From: Hyphomicrobiaceae bacterium
GTDB taxonomy: Bacteria; Pseudomonadota; Alphaproteobacteria; Rhizobiales; Hyphomicrobiaceae
Direction of reading: 5' to 3'
Assembly (NCBI GenBank): GCA_021775735.1
Contig: JAJFHG010000047.1
Span: 54,257 to 118,256, forward strand
DNA: 64,000 nucleotides
Positions 8,002 through 16,894 of this stretch are shown here, in pieces (position 1 is the stretch's first letter; the number at the start of each line of letters is the position of its first letter). A program made the position numbers and the translations under genes. Below the pieces are notes generated by a model. The model did not search any database, had not been told where the DNA came from, and worked only from the letters and a program-made list of their open reading frames with translations.

Positions 8002-8589
8002 TTAGCGCTCCATGGCGTGGCGAACTGCAGCTTTGAGATAGTCATAGCCTGTCCACAATGTAAGTAGGGCGGCTAGCCACAAGAACGTTAAACCGATGGT
8101 CGACGTACCGGGAAAAATCTTATCAATCGCGGCACCGGCCAATAAGACGCCAAGCGCAACCATTTGCACGGTTGTCTTCCATTTGGCGAGTTCGGTGACA
8201 TGAATTTTGACATTGAGTTCAGCCAGAAATTCTCTCAGTCCCGACACCAGAATTTCGCGGCATAGAATAATAACCGCGGCCCAGATTGAGAATCCGGAAA
8301 TGGTTTGGTCGTAGACCAATAACATCAACGTGGCGCCGACGAGGAGCTTGTCGGCAATCGGGTCCAGCATGCGACCAAGTTCGGATTGCTGTTGCCACGC
8401 CCGCGCCAAATAGCCATCAAGCCAGTCCGTAATACCCGCAGCAATAAAAATCGCGAGCGCCGACCAACGGGCTGTATCACCGGTCAGAAAGTATAGGCAG
8501 GCAACGAGTGCGGGCACGGCGAGGATCCGCGCATAGGTCAGCACGTTGGGTAATTTGAGATGGTGCGACTTGGAGGCCGTTTGATCCAT
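8002..8589 (-). CDS. pgsA: CDP-diacylglycerol--glycerol-3-phosphate 3-phosphatidyltransferase
   Basis: This integral membrane enzyme makes phosphatidylglycerol phosphate, the first committed step to phosphatidylglycerol and cardiolipin. From ATG 8589 the product has 195 residues and several hydrophobic helices. It carries the CDP-alcohol phosphotransferase motif (DG, AR, then G, D and D) in the span beginning DWLDGYLARAW and ending MLDPIADK. The reading frame stays open upstream to 8673, but the added residues are unlike the family. In related genomes uvrC precedes this gene; here uvrC lies about 48 kb away. A second CDP-alcohol transferase is at 39091. Confidence 0.92.
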   Translation of the reverse strand: MDQTASKSHHLKLPNVLTYARILAVPALVACLYFLTGDTARWSALAIFIAAGITDWLDGYLARAWQQQSELGRMLDPIADKLLVGATLMLLVYDQTISGFSIWAAVIILCREILVSGLREFLAELNVKIHVTELAKWKTTVQMVALGVLLAGAAIDKIFPGTSTIGLTFLWLAALLTLWTGYDYLKAAVRHAMER

Positions 8590-8679
8590 AGTGCTCTTGG
8601 TACACCACCGGTTGGATGACACGTCAATGGGGCGCGGCAAAGCTCCTGGTAAACGGACCACATATGCGGTCAAAAGACC

Positions 8680-9312
8680 TCATTTTTTGAGCACAACGAA
8701 TGAGATGAGACCACCCGGCCCCCCAGATTTTGGCTTGTAATGATACATTAGGGCCGCCAGTTGGTCCGTGATCCCACTCCAGAAATGAACTTTGAAGAGA
8801 TCCACCTCGTAGTGCGCGTCCGCCGGTCGCCCAACCAGATTTTGAAGTGCATCGTCCATGACGGGTTGGGCGACATGACCTGGTAAAATGAGGCTGCAGG
8901 CAAATGCACGGGACTTGGCAAATGCGGGCATGGCCTCCTGCAGGGCTTTGTCAGCCGGGCCTGATGAGATTGAGACATGGAATTTGACGCCATCGACCAG
9001 GAACGACCAAGCCTTCAATTGGTCTGGCGGTACTTCTGGTGCATACGCTTTGAGCGCAGTCCCTGTGATTGCCTTCCACTTTTGTTTTTTGGCACGCGCC
9101 ATAATGGGCGAGAAATCAGGAAGGTTGGAATAGCAGATGTCGTCATACAGTTTGGCATATTGCGTTGCTTGTTCTATTTCCCCCGCACTTTCCGCTTGAT
9201 CCTGTTTAGCCGCTGCAGTGAACGGTTCAGTCAACGCACAAACAACTGTCCACGTCACAACGGATAGGACGTGACGGCGTCGTTGGGCGCGCCTTGATGT
9301 AGATTGACTCAC
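8680..9312 (-). CDS. Secreted protein of unknown function
   Basis: About 210 residues from GTG 9312, which has AAGGTG closely upstream; an earlier GTG at 9378 stays in frame. The chosen start gives a convincing signal peptide: a basic n-region (RRAQRRRH), a hydrophobic core, and a likely cleavage site after an Ala-Ala-Ala run. The mature part has no motif I recognise, although two cysteines (in DDICYS and AFACSL) could form a disulfide. It lies between pgsA and ccrM on the same strand. Confidence 0.6.
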   Translation of the reverse strand: MSQSTSRRAQRRRHVLSVVTWTVVCALTEPFTAAAKQDQAESAGEIEQATQYAKLYDDICYSNLPDFSPIMARAKKQKWKAITGTALKAYAPEVPPDQLKAWSFLVDGVKFHVSISSGPADKALQEAMPAFAKSRAFACSLILPGHVAQPVMDDALQNLVGRPADAHYEVDLFKVHFWSGITDQLAALMYHYKPKSGGPGGLISFVVLKK

Positions 9313-9513
9313 CAAACACCTTTTTGTTGCGGACAAGTAATCACATGAGTTGTTTTGGCAGAATAAGTGCCCGGCCACTAATTCGCTAGATCAAACAGAG
9401 ACAAATTGGAACCGATTTGTCGCTGACTATTTGGTCTAATTCTCACAAGTCGAGCAACCACCGGTCACGTCGCCTCTTTTTTTGATACCAAAAACTGCGT
9501 CGCAGGCGGATCG

Positions 9514-10659
<1,146 letters not shown>

Positions 10660-10874
10660 TCAAACAAAAGATACAACATCATGCACAACCGGCATGGCCA
10701 AGCTTGGTCTTCCGATCCAGCTTAAGATGGCGGCCAGCATAACCAGCTTATGGACGGATGGAAGGCCCCGTCAGAAAAATTTGTCGAGATGACTCTACAA
10801 GGTTAAGGCGATCTTGCTGCACTAATGTACGTGGTTATTGATAAACTGAGCTGTCGAGCACCTTGTAAAATAAA

Positions 10875-11513
10875 TTATGCCCGCACGAGTCCAAGCGCCA
10901 ACTGAACAGGTTTGAATGAACGACGGTGGTGGTTCGTGACACCAAGGCGGTCAAGGGCTGTCTTGTGTTCAGGCGTGCCATAGCCTTTGTGGCGTTCAAA
11001 CCCATAGCCCGGACACTCACGCGCCAATTCCGCCATCATCCGATCACGGGTCACTTTTGCAATAATAGAGGCTGCCGCTATCGAAAAGCACTTGGCATCG
11101 CCTTTTATGATCGCGCGGGCTTCACAGGTGAGCATGGGCAGCTTGTTGCCATCGACGAGCGCCAATCGCGGCGGGGCATCGAGTTTGGCGACGGCTTCGC
11201 GCATTGCCCACAACGTAGCGTGTAAAATGTTGTCCCGGTCGATGCGGTCCACATCCGCGATGCCTACACCAACGTCCGCTGTGTCTTTGATGGCATCATA
11301 GAGTGCGGCCCGCTGATAAGGGTCAAGCGCCTTGGAGTCATTCAGCCCAGTTGGAATGTTGTTTGGTGACAGAATAACAGCGGCAGCCACAACCGGACCC
11401 GCCCATGGCCCCCGGCCTGCTTCGTCGACGCCTGCGATGGGTCCGCCCAGCAGATCAATTTCGGTCAGTTCGAGTTCGAACGTTGGTCTTGGTTTCGAAT
11501 CGGTTTTTCCCAT
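10875..11513 (-). CDS. rnhB: Ribonuclease HII
   Basis: The enzyme cleaves RNA in RNA-DNA hybrids and starts removal of single ribonucleotides from DNA. From ATG 11513 the product has 212 residues, close to the family norm. The active-site motif GVDEAGRGPWAGP begins near residue 28 (Asp30-Glu31), and a further acidic residue is in VDGNKLP. The frame remains open upstream to 11723, but that part overlaps the next gene and does not resemble RNase HII, so I used the internal ATG. The upstream neighbour is the PA0069-type radical SAM gene, an arrangement shared with other alphaproteobacteria. Confidence 0.93.
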   Translation of the reverse strand: MGKTDSKPRPTFELELTEIDLLGGPIAGVDEAGRGPWAGPVVAAAVILSPNNIPTGLNDSKALDPYQRAALYDAIKDTADVGVGIADVDRIDRDNILHATLWAMREAVAKLDAPPRLALVDGNKLPMLTCEARAIIKGDAKCFSIAAASIIAKVTRDRMMAELARECPGYGFERHKGYGTPEHKTALDRLGVTNHHRRSFKPVQLALGLVRA

Positions 11514-11544
11514 GGCCGACAGTGTGCGGGTGAACAACCCAATG

Positions 11545-12828
11545 TCAAAGCAGCGCGATCTGACCGCCAACAGGAACAGGGCGTTTAAATAGGTCATCTC
11601 TGAGAATAATGCGCGTTTGGTTGAGATTGAGCCGGTTGAATGCGAGGCGAAAGCGCGCCGCGATCTGATCTGCATACGGGCCGGAACCTTTTTGGCGCAT
11701 GCCAAATTCTGAGTTGTAATCAACGCCGCCGTGCATGGATTGCAGCAGATTGATTACGCGCCTGGCACGATTTGGCGCGGCGTCCGCGAGCCATTCTCGA
11801 AACAACTGTTTAATTTCAAGCGGTAGCCGGAGCAGCACATACCCGGCTTCGCTGACACCGGCTGTCTTCGCCGCGTCAAGAATACATTCAATCTCTGAAT
11901 CTGTCAGTCCGGGAATGACAGGGGCCACCATGACAACCGTTGGGATTCCCGCATCGTGCAGTTCTCTTAATGCAGTCAAACGTTTTGACGGGGTTGAGGC
12001 CCTGGGCTCCATGTCCCGTGCCAATTTGCGATCAAGCGTGGTGATCGAAAGTGCGACTTTCACAAGCCCCTTTTTTGCCATGCGCGCCAGAATATCACGA
12101 TCACGTGTGACCAAGGCTGATTTCGTTACAATAGCGACGGGATGGTTGGTGCGTTCAAGAACTTCAAGGATGGAGCGGGTGATATTGTATTGACGCTCAA
12201 TTGGTTGATAGGGGTCCGTATTTGAGCCTAAAGCAATGGTGCTGACCTTGTAACTTGGTTTGCTCAGTTCTTGTTCCAGAAGCTCCGCCGCATTTGGTTT
12301 GGCATACAGTTCCGTTTCAAAATCAACACCTGCAGAATGGCCAAGATAACAATGTGAAGGGCGGGCATAACAATAGATGCAGCCATGTTCACAGCCGCGA
12401 TAAGGATTGATTGATTGATCAAATGAAATATCTGGACTGCTATTGCGTGCAATGATGGAGCGGCTTTTGTCGTGATGCACATTTGTACGTGAGGGTTCGA
12501 CAGTGCCCAGACTGTCCCAGCCATCGTCAAAGTCACCGCGCAAGTCGCTTTCAAAACGCCCGGTGTGATTGGACCGCGCGCCACGACCACGTCGGCGATC
12601 CTGAGGAACGAGACCCTCAGCCTGAGGGTTCACTTCACAGCCTTCAACTTCGCTATCGTTATGTTCTGAATGATGCACCGTGTTGCCCGCTGTGTTTTTA
12701 GTCTTGTTTGAGAAGGCGCGTGTTGCGTGATGTGTTAGTTCCCCCAAAGCTGGTTCGAAGTCGCCCTTTGGGGTCCGACTCAGTGCTACACCACAACGAG
12801 GAACAAATAAAGAACATTTAGGCTGCAA
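11545..12828 (-). CDS. PA0069-family radical SAM protein
   Basis: A radical S-adenosylmethionine protein of the SplB-like PA0069 family, with unknown reaction. Three cysteines of a CxxxCxxC motif (CEHGCIYC, about residues 146-153 from the longest start) bind the 4Fe-4S cluster. The family landmarks INPYRGCEHGC, SNTDPYQP and PVIPGLTD are all present. The start is uncertain: the longest frame begins at TTG 12828, and the first 60-70 residues are low in conservation features, so a later GTG is possible. The recognisable family region begins at RRGRGARSNHTGRFE (about residue 79). Confidence 0.88.
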   Translation of the reverse strand: MQPKCSLFVPRCGVALSRTPKGDFEPALGELTHHATRAFSNKTKNTAGNTVHHSEHNDSEVEGCEVNPQAEGLVPQDRRRGRGARSNHTGRFESDLRGDFDDGWDSLGTVEPSRTNVHHDKSRSIIARNSSPDISFDQSINPYRGCEHGCIYCYARPSHCYLGHSAGVDFETELYAKPNAAELLEQELSKPSYKVSTIALGSNTDPYQPIERQYNITRSILEVLERTNHPVAIVTKSALVTRDRDILARMAKKGLVKVALSITTLDRKLARDMEPRASTPSKRLTALRELHDAGIPTVVMVAPVIPGLTDSEIECILDAAKTAGVSEAGYVLLRLPLEIKQLFREWLADAAPNRARRVINLLQSMHGGVDYNSEFGMRQKGSGPYADQIAARFRLAFNRLNLNQTRIILRDDLFKRPVPVGGQIALL

Positions 12829-12902
12829 ACCTCAGTACTCTGTAGGTTTTGTAGCCAATCCACCTCTTGTTGCAGCCGAAGCCCCGTGCCACAGAAGGGA
12901 TT

Positions 12903-13625
12903 ATGATTTCTGTCATTATCCCAACGCTCAATTCACAGGAGACGCTCGTCAAAACGCTGGCAGGGCTGATTCCTGCAACTGTTTCGGGCGTCATTCGCGA
13001 TGTGATTGTTGCTGATGGCGGATCAACCGACAAAACCTATGACATTGTCGAAGATTCAGGTGCCGTTTGGATGGCCTGTGGGCGGGCAAATCGCGGTGCT
13101 CAGTTACAGGCAGGTGCACAGCATGCGCGCAGCCCATGGTTATTGTTTTTGCATGCTGACACCGTTTTGGGGTCTGACTGGGAACGTGAAGCGCAGCTGT
13201 TGATGCACCAAGTAACACAAGGTGAGCGTCCTGCTTCAGCGGGTGTGTTTCAATTTCGTCTTGATGATGATGGCCTCGCGCCACGTGCCCTTGAAGCTGC
13301 TGTTCGCTGGCGCACACGCTTTTTGAAGTTTCCGTATGGCGACCAGGGTTTGCTAATCCCGCGCACGCTTTTCGAGGCCGTTGGCGGCTATCAGCCATTG
13401 CAGTTGATGGAAGATGTTGATCTCGTACGTCGCATTGGACGTCGCCGCATTCGGGTTTTTCAGTCTCATGCCACAACAAGCGCTGCACGCTATCGCCAAA
13501 ACGGTTATTTGCGTCGCATTGCGCGCAATCAAATGTGTCTTGCACTTTATTATTTAAACGTTCCGCCTGACCGTTTGGTCAAATTGTATGATGCACGTCA
13601 GGCCGTGAATATGCGCCAAACATGA
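12903..13625 (+). CDS. GT2 glycosyltransferase, TIGR04283 (arsenosugar-associated) family
   Basis: A 240-residue family-2 glycosyltransferase. It starts ISVIIPTLN and carries the nucleotide-binding DGGSTD (38-43) and the metal-binding HADT (84-87). The arrangement and the late EDVDLVRR match the TIGR04283 family, named after its co-occurrence with arsenosugar biosynthesis genes. ATG 12903 has AGAAGGGA just upstream. The stop overlaps the next start by 4 nt (ATGA), and the next gene is the usual partner. No arsM, arsS or other arsenic gene is in the window, so the real substrate is open. Confidence 0.85.
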   Translation: MISVIIPTLNSQETLVKTLAGLIPATVSGVIRDVIVADGGSTDKTYDIVEDSGAVWMACGRANRGAQLQAGAQHARSPWLLFLHADTVLGSDWEREAQLLMHQVTQGERPASAGVFQFRLDDDGLAPRALEAAVRWRTRFLKFPYGDQGLLIPRTLFEAVGGYQPLQLMEDVDLVRRIGRRRIRVFQSHATTSAARYRQNGYLRRIARNQMCLALYYLNVPPDRLVKLYDARQAVNMRQT

Positions 13626-14248
13626 CACGTCCAAGAGATCAAAAGCGCTTGGTCGTGATGGTAAAACGACCCATCGCTGGTCAAGTTAAGACGCGCCTTG
13701 CACGTGACGTCGGCGTCGCCCAATCCACATCATTCTATCGCCATGCAACAGCAAGCGTTATTGGCCGATTGGCGCGCGACACGCGTTGGCAAACGCTGTT
13801 GGCGGTGACGCCTGATAACGCTGTCGGAACCGCTGTTTTTGCTGGCAACGTGCCAAGACTTCCGCAAGGTTCAGGTGATCTTGGTCAACGCATGGGCCGA
13901 CTTATGAGCGCGTTACCGCCCGGCCCTGTGGTCATTGTTGGAAGTGATTGCCCGGCCATGTCGGGTCGCCATATCAAGGCCGCGTTTGATAAGTTGGGTT
14001 CACATGATGCTGTGATAGGGCCAGCGCTTGATGGTGGATATTGGTTGATTGGCCTTAAGCGTCACCCACGGCGTCCGCACATTTTTGATAATGTTCGCTG
14101 GTCGAGCGCTTACACGCGTGATGATACGACGCGCAATATGGCCGGCATGCGTATCGCAATGTTAGAACTATTATCTGATGTTGATACCGGCGCTGATTTA
14201 AAGGCGTTGCACGGACTGAAAGGCCGTTTTGTTTTACCCCTCGTCTAG
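13622..14248 (+). CDS. TIGR04282 (DUF2064) nucleotidyl/glycosyltransferase-like protein
   Basis: A 208-residue protein with a Rossmann-like nucleotide-sugar transferase core: VMVKRPIAGQVKTRLA near the N-terminus resembles a nucleotidyltransferase P-loop, VGSDCPAMS holds the metal-binding Asp, and DGGYWLIG follows. This matches the TIGR04282/DUF2064 family, the constant companion of TIGR04283 glycosyltransferases. ATGA overlap with the upstream gene implies translational coupling. Association with arsenosugars is by family name only. Confidence 0.85.
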   Translation: MTRPRDQKRLVVMVKRPIAGQVKTRLARDVGVAQSTSFYRHATASVIGRLARDTRWQTLLAVTPDNAVGTAVFAGNVPRLPQGSGDLGQRMGRLMSALPPGPVVIVGSDCPAMSGRHIKAAFDKLGSHDAVIGPALDGGYWLIGLKRHPRRPHIFDNVRWSSAYTRDDTTRNMAGMRIAMLELLSDVDTGADLKALHGLKGRFVLPLV

Positions 14249-14292
14249 ATGAAATAAGCGACTTTGCCGCGCTGGGTTGTCTGAGGTAAGCA

Positions 14293-14835
14293 TTAGGGTT
14301 TGCGCCGGTGTTCCTCAAGGCGTGGCATGATCTCGACAAAATTGCACGGGCGATGACGGCTATCGAGTTGCAGTTTGAGGATCTTATCCCAGCCGTCGCG
14401 ACAGGCTCCGGGGGAACCTGGCAGGCAAAAAATAAGTGTACCACCCGCAACGCCGCCACAGGCGCGAGATTGAATGGTCGACGTCGCAACGGTCTCAAAT
14501 GAGATCATGTGAAAAACAGTGGCAAACCCGTCAATTTCTTTTTCAAATAACGGTTTGACGGCTTCAGGTGTGACGTCACGGCCCGTGAACCCGGTGCCAC
14601 CGGTCGTGATCACGACATCAATATCGGGATTTGCAATCCAGCGGCTCACTTGATCGGCAATTGCTGTGCGATCATCTTTAACGAGCGCCCGGTCAGCGAT
14701 GGTATGGCCAGCGTCTTCAATCCGATCGGCCAAAAGGTTGCCGGATTTGTCTTCCGCCAGGCTGCGGGTGTCTGACATCGTCAAAATGGCGATGCGGATG
14801 GGTGTAAATGGTAGCTTAGGATCGATTTGTGCCAC
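14293..14835 (-). CDS. moaB: Molybdenum cofactor biosynthesis protein B
   Basis: MoaB/MogA-type protein of 180 residues that adenylates molybdopterin before metal insertion. The molybdopterin-binding signature TTGGTGFTGRD (about 77-87) and the LPGSPGACRDGWD stretch are present. Its length and the SDTRSLAEDKSGNLL N-terminus fit MoaB of alphaproteobacteria. It is convergent with the glycosyltransferase pair and lies 7 kb from moaD/moaE. In related genomes moaB neighbours the uracil-DNA glycosylase gene, as it nearly does here. Confidence 0.92.
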   Translation of the reverse strand: MAQIDPKLPFTPIRIAILTMSDTRSLAEDKSGNLLADRIEDAGHTIADRALVKDDRTAIADQVSRWIANPDIDVVITTGGTGFTGRDVTPEAVKPLFEKEIDGFATVFHMISFETVATSTIQSRACGGVAGGTLIFCLPGSPGACRDGWDKILKLQLDSRHRPCNFVEIMPRLEEHRRKP

Positions 14836-14920
14836 GAGCGTTCAACGGCCTCCCTGAAGGCTGGGTCTTATCCTAGCCTTGCAGGGTTTGTCTAAGCCGT
14901 AAAGATGTATTGGCTCGAGA

Positions 14921-15424
14921 TTAGGCCGCTGAGCGGCTTACTTCGGCATGTGCTGCGACAGGAATGCAAACGTCGATTTTGCGCTCACCATCTGGAACAG
15001 TCATTGGGTCATCACGATAAATCTCAAGCATTGGACGATGGGGATCAAGCCAAAGGCCACTTGATGGAACCCAGTCATCTCGCAAGCTTGCGATTGTCAT
15101 GGAGAGTTCAGCAGTCATACCCTGATGACGCGTGCGTGCAAAAGCGCCGCCAGGAAGTTTTTGTACCGAGAACATTCCTGGTACTTTGGATTCAAATCCC
15201 TCAGGTATTTCAATGCAGGCGTCATAGCGGCACCGATCAACCGAAACAACTTTTGGGTTATCGTGCAGCAATCCATAGCCAAGCTCTACCTTTTGGCGGA
15301 TGTTATTGTCATCCAACCATTTGAAGACCTGAAACCATGCTTTCTGCGCAGATGATGCATAAGCGCCATTGGCCCGTGCAAACATAACATAGACCGGTCG
15401 AAGGTATACAAATCCCGAACTCAC
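14921..15424 (-). CDS. Stand-alone GyrI-like (SbmC/Rob effector-binding) protein
   Basis: A 167-residue protein that consists of only the GyrI-like fold, two SH2-like repeats. VYLRPVYVMFARANGAY is the first strand region, and CRYDACIEIPEGF and GGAFARTRHQG follow, matching the small-molecule-binding half of AraC-type regulators and SbmC. No helix-turn-helix is present. The start is a GTG with AAAGGAA about 8 nt upstream. Proteins of this type bind or hydrolyse small toxic ligands or inhibit gyrase; which applies here is unknown. The upstream region holds a 12-bp direct repeat. Confidence 0.8.
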   Translation of the reverse strand: MSSGFVYLRPVYVMFARANGAYASSAQKAWFQVFKWLDDNNIRQKVELGYGLLHDNPKVVSVDRCRYDACIEIPEGFESKVPGMFSVQKLPGGAFARTRHQGMTAELSMTIASLRDDWVPSSGLWLDPHRPMLEIYRDDPMTVPDGERKIDVCIPVAAHAEVSRSAA

Positions 15425-15769
15425 GAGGACGTTCCTTTCAAATTTGCAGCAAAGACATCTCAGATAAGCAAAGACATCATTGTGATTTCGAGATAACTTT
15501 AGCCGTCGTGCGTATCGGTTGGTTTAAACTCGTCATGACAATCTCAGTAAAAATAGAGCTAAATCAATTTAGTAGGGTGTGAGGGGGAGATTTCCCCAAG
15601 CAGTTGTTAAGGACTAATGTACAAGAGTTTGATTTTAAAGAGAAAAATGGATATCAGGCAAGTCTGCTCACCCGTCGTTATTAGCGTAAATGCCATTTAA
15701 TTTTTGCAAGACAAACGCAATTTTAAATCAACAGAAGGTTATCGTGGTGCGTTGTTGGAAAGAATTTGC
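15425..15769. other. AT-rich region without a gene, with repeats
   Basis: About 345 nt, visibly more AT-rich than its surroundings. It contains the 12-bp direct repeat (15448-15478), a 14-bp palindrome at 15559-15572 (CTAAAT-CA-ATTTAG) and a small GGGGA/TCCCC hairpin near 15582-15596. No convincing open frame is seen. Confidence 0.5.
15448..15478. repeat. Direct repeat AGCAAAGACATC, two copies
   Basis: Identical 12-mers at 15448-15459 and 15467-15478, with 19 nt between their starts, about 25 nt upstream of the GyrI-like start codon. The spacing is just under two helical turns, which suggests a regulator binding site. Confidence 0.55.
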
Positions 15770-16651
15770 TTACTTTGTTTTTTGAGCCGCTTGCACGGCA
15801 AGTAGGTCCCGCCATGCCAAGCGCTTTGCTGCAGGCGTGCGCAAAAGATACGCTGGATGTAGGCTTGCCATTACTGGAACGTCGCGATCTCCGATTCTTA
15901 ACGTCCGCCACTTGCCACGCAGGCGCATGATCCCATCCGTAACATCAAGCATATTTTTTGCTGCAGCCCCGCCAAGCACAAGGACCATCTGAGGAGCTAA
16001 TAATTCAAGCTGGCGCATCAGGAACGGGCGGCAGATTTGTGCTTCAAGTGGGGTTGGCGTTCGATTGCCGGGTGGGCGCCAGTACACAACATTGGTAATA
16101 TGTACATGGCTCTCATCGAGTCCGATGCTGGCCAACATCTTGTCGAGCAATTGCCCAGCTCGTCCAACAAACGGTTTTCCAGCAATGTCCTCATCGCGTC
16201 CTGGCGCTTCACCAATAATGGCGAGGGATGCTGTTGGTGAGCCGCGGTAGAAGCACAGGTTCTTGGCTGTTGCTTTGAGTGCGCAGCCGTCAAAGCTTTT
16301 CAAAAGTGCTTCGAGCTCTTCAAGGCTTTCGGCTGATTTGGCTTTTTCGCGTGCCTGGGCGGCTGCCTCGCCTGGCGGCTTGGCGGTCGCAAACCGTCCT
16401 CGGGCTGCCACTTGCGGGGGAACAGTTGACGCTTTTTGCGGGTCCAGTGGAGGTTGCTTCTGGTGCGTTGGCGCGGCTTGACGTGGTGTGGCACCGGTTG
16501 GCGGTGGCGTCGTCGCTGGCCGCTTGCGCCAGTCGACCGGGTTCTTTGAGAGCGCACAATCAACACCCATCGCAACATACCATTCAAGCAGGGCGGCGGC
16601 GGCAGCTTTTTGGGCTTGTGTTGTTTGGCTCAAGGGTTCGCTCTCGGTCAT
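15770..16651 (-). CDS. Uracil-DNA glycosylase, family 4
   Basis: This base-excision repair enzyme removes uracil from DNA. The 293-residue protein has the family-4 active-site motif GEAPGRDED (147-155) followed by KPFVGRAGQLLD, and the late SLHPAYLLR. Cysteines in DGCALKATAKNLC (near 123-133) and in AQICRPF are candidate 4Fe-4S ligands. A proline/alanine-rich segment of roughly 110 residues precedes the catalytic domain, a common alphaproteobacterial layout. It is divergent from ETF-QO, as often seen in Rhizobiales. Confidence 0.92.
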   Translation of the reverse strand: MTESEPLSQTTQAQKAAAAALLEWYVAMGVDCALSKNPVDWRKRPATTPPPTGATPRQAAPTHQKQPPLDPQKASTVPPQVAARGRFATAKPPGEAAAQAREKAKSAESLEELEALLKSFDGCALKATAKNLCFYRGSPTASLAIIGEAPGRDEDIAGKPFVGRAGQLLDKMLASIGLDESHVHITNVVYWRPPGNRTPTPLEAQICRPFLMRQLELLAPQMVLVLGGAAAKNMLDVTDGIMRLRGKWRTLRIGDRDVPVMASLHPAYLLRTPAAKRLAWRDLLAVQAAQKTK

Positions 16652-16894
16652 GCGGACTGGATCGCGGTGCGATGTCGCGGTTGGTTCAAATCGTTTAACA
16701 GATCAGGTCAGCGTGCGGGGAACCAAAAGCGGCCTTGGGCCAGCTATATTGTGGACTGGACTTCGGCTCTCTTATCTGCGTGCTGATCGGTGCATTGCGG
16801 TCGTGGCCTCAATTTATTTCTGCCCAGCCTTGACGGGGCTGGCTGTTGGCACCTATCCGATAGAGATCACCAACACACGGGGGTTTTTAAGCGC

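Noticed and set aside
16672..16692. T-loop-like GGTTCAAATC
   Set aside because: No acceptor or anticodon stem around it; not a tRNA.
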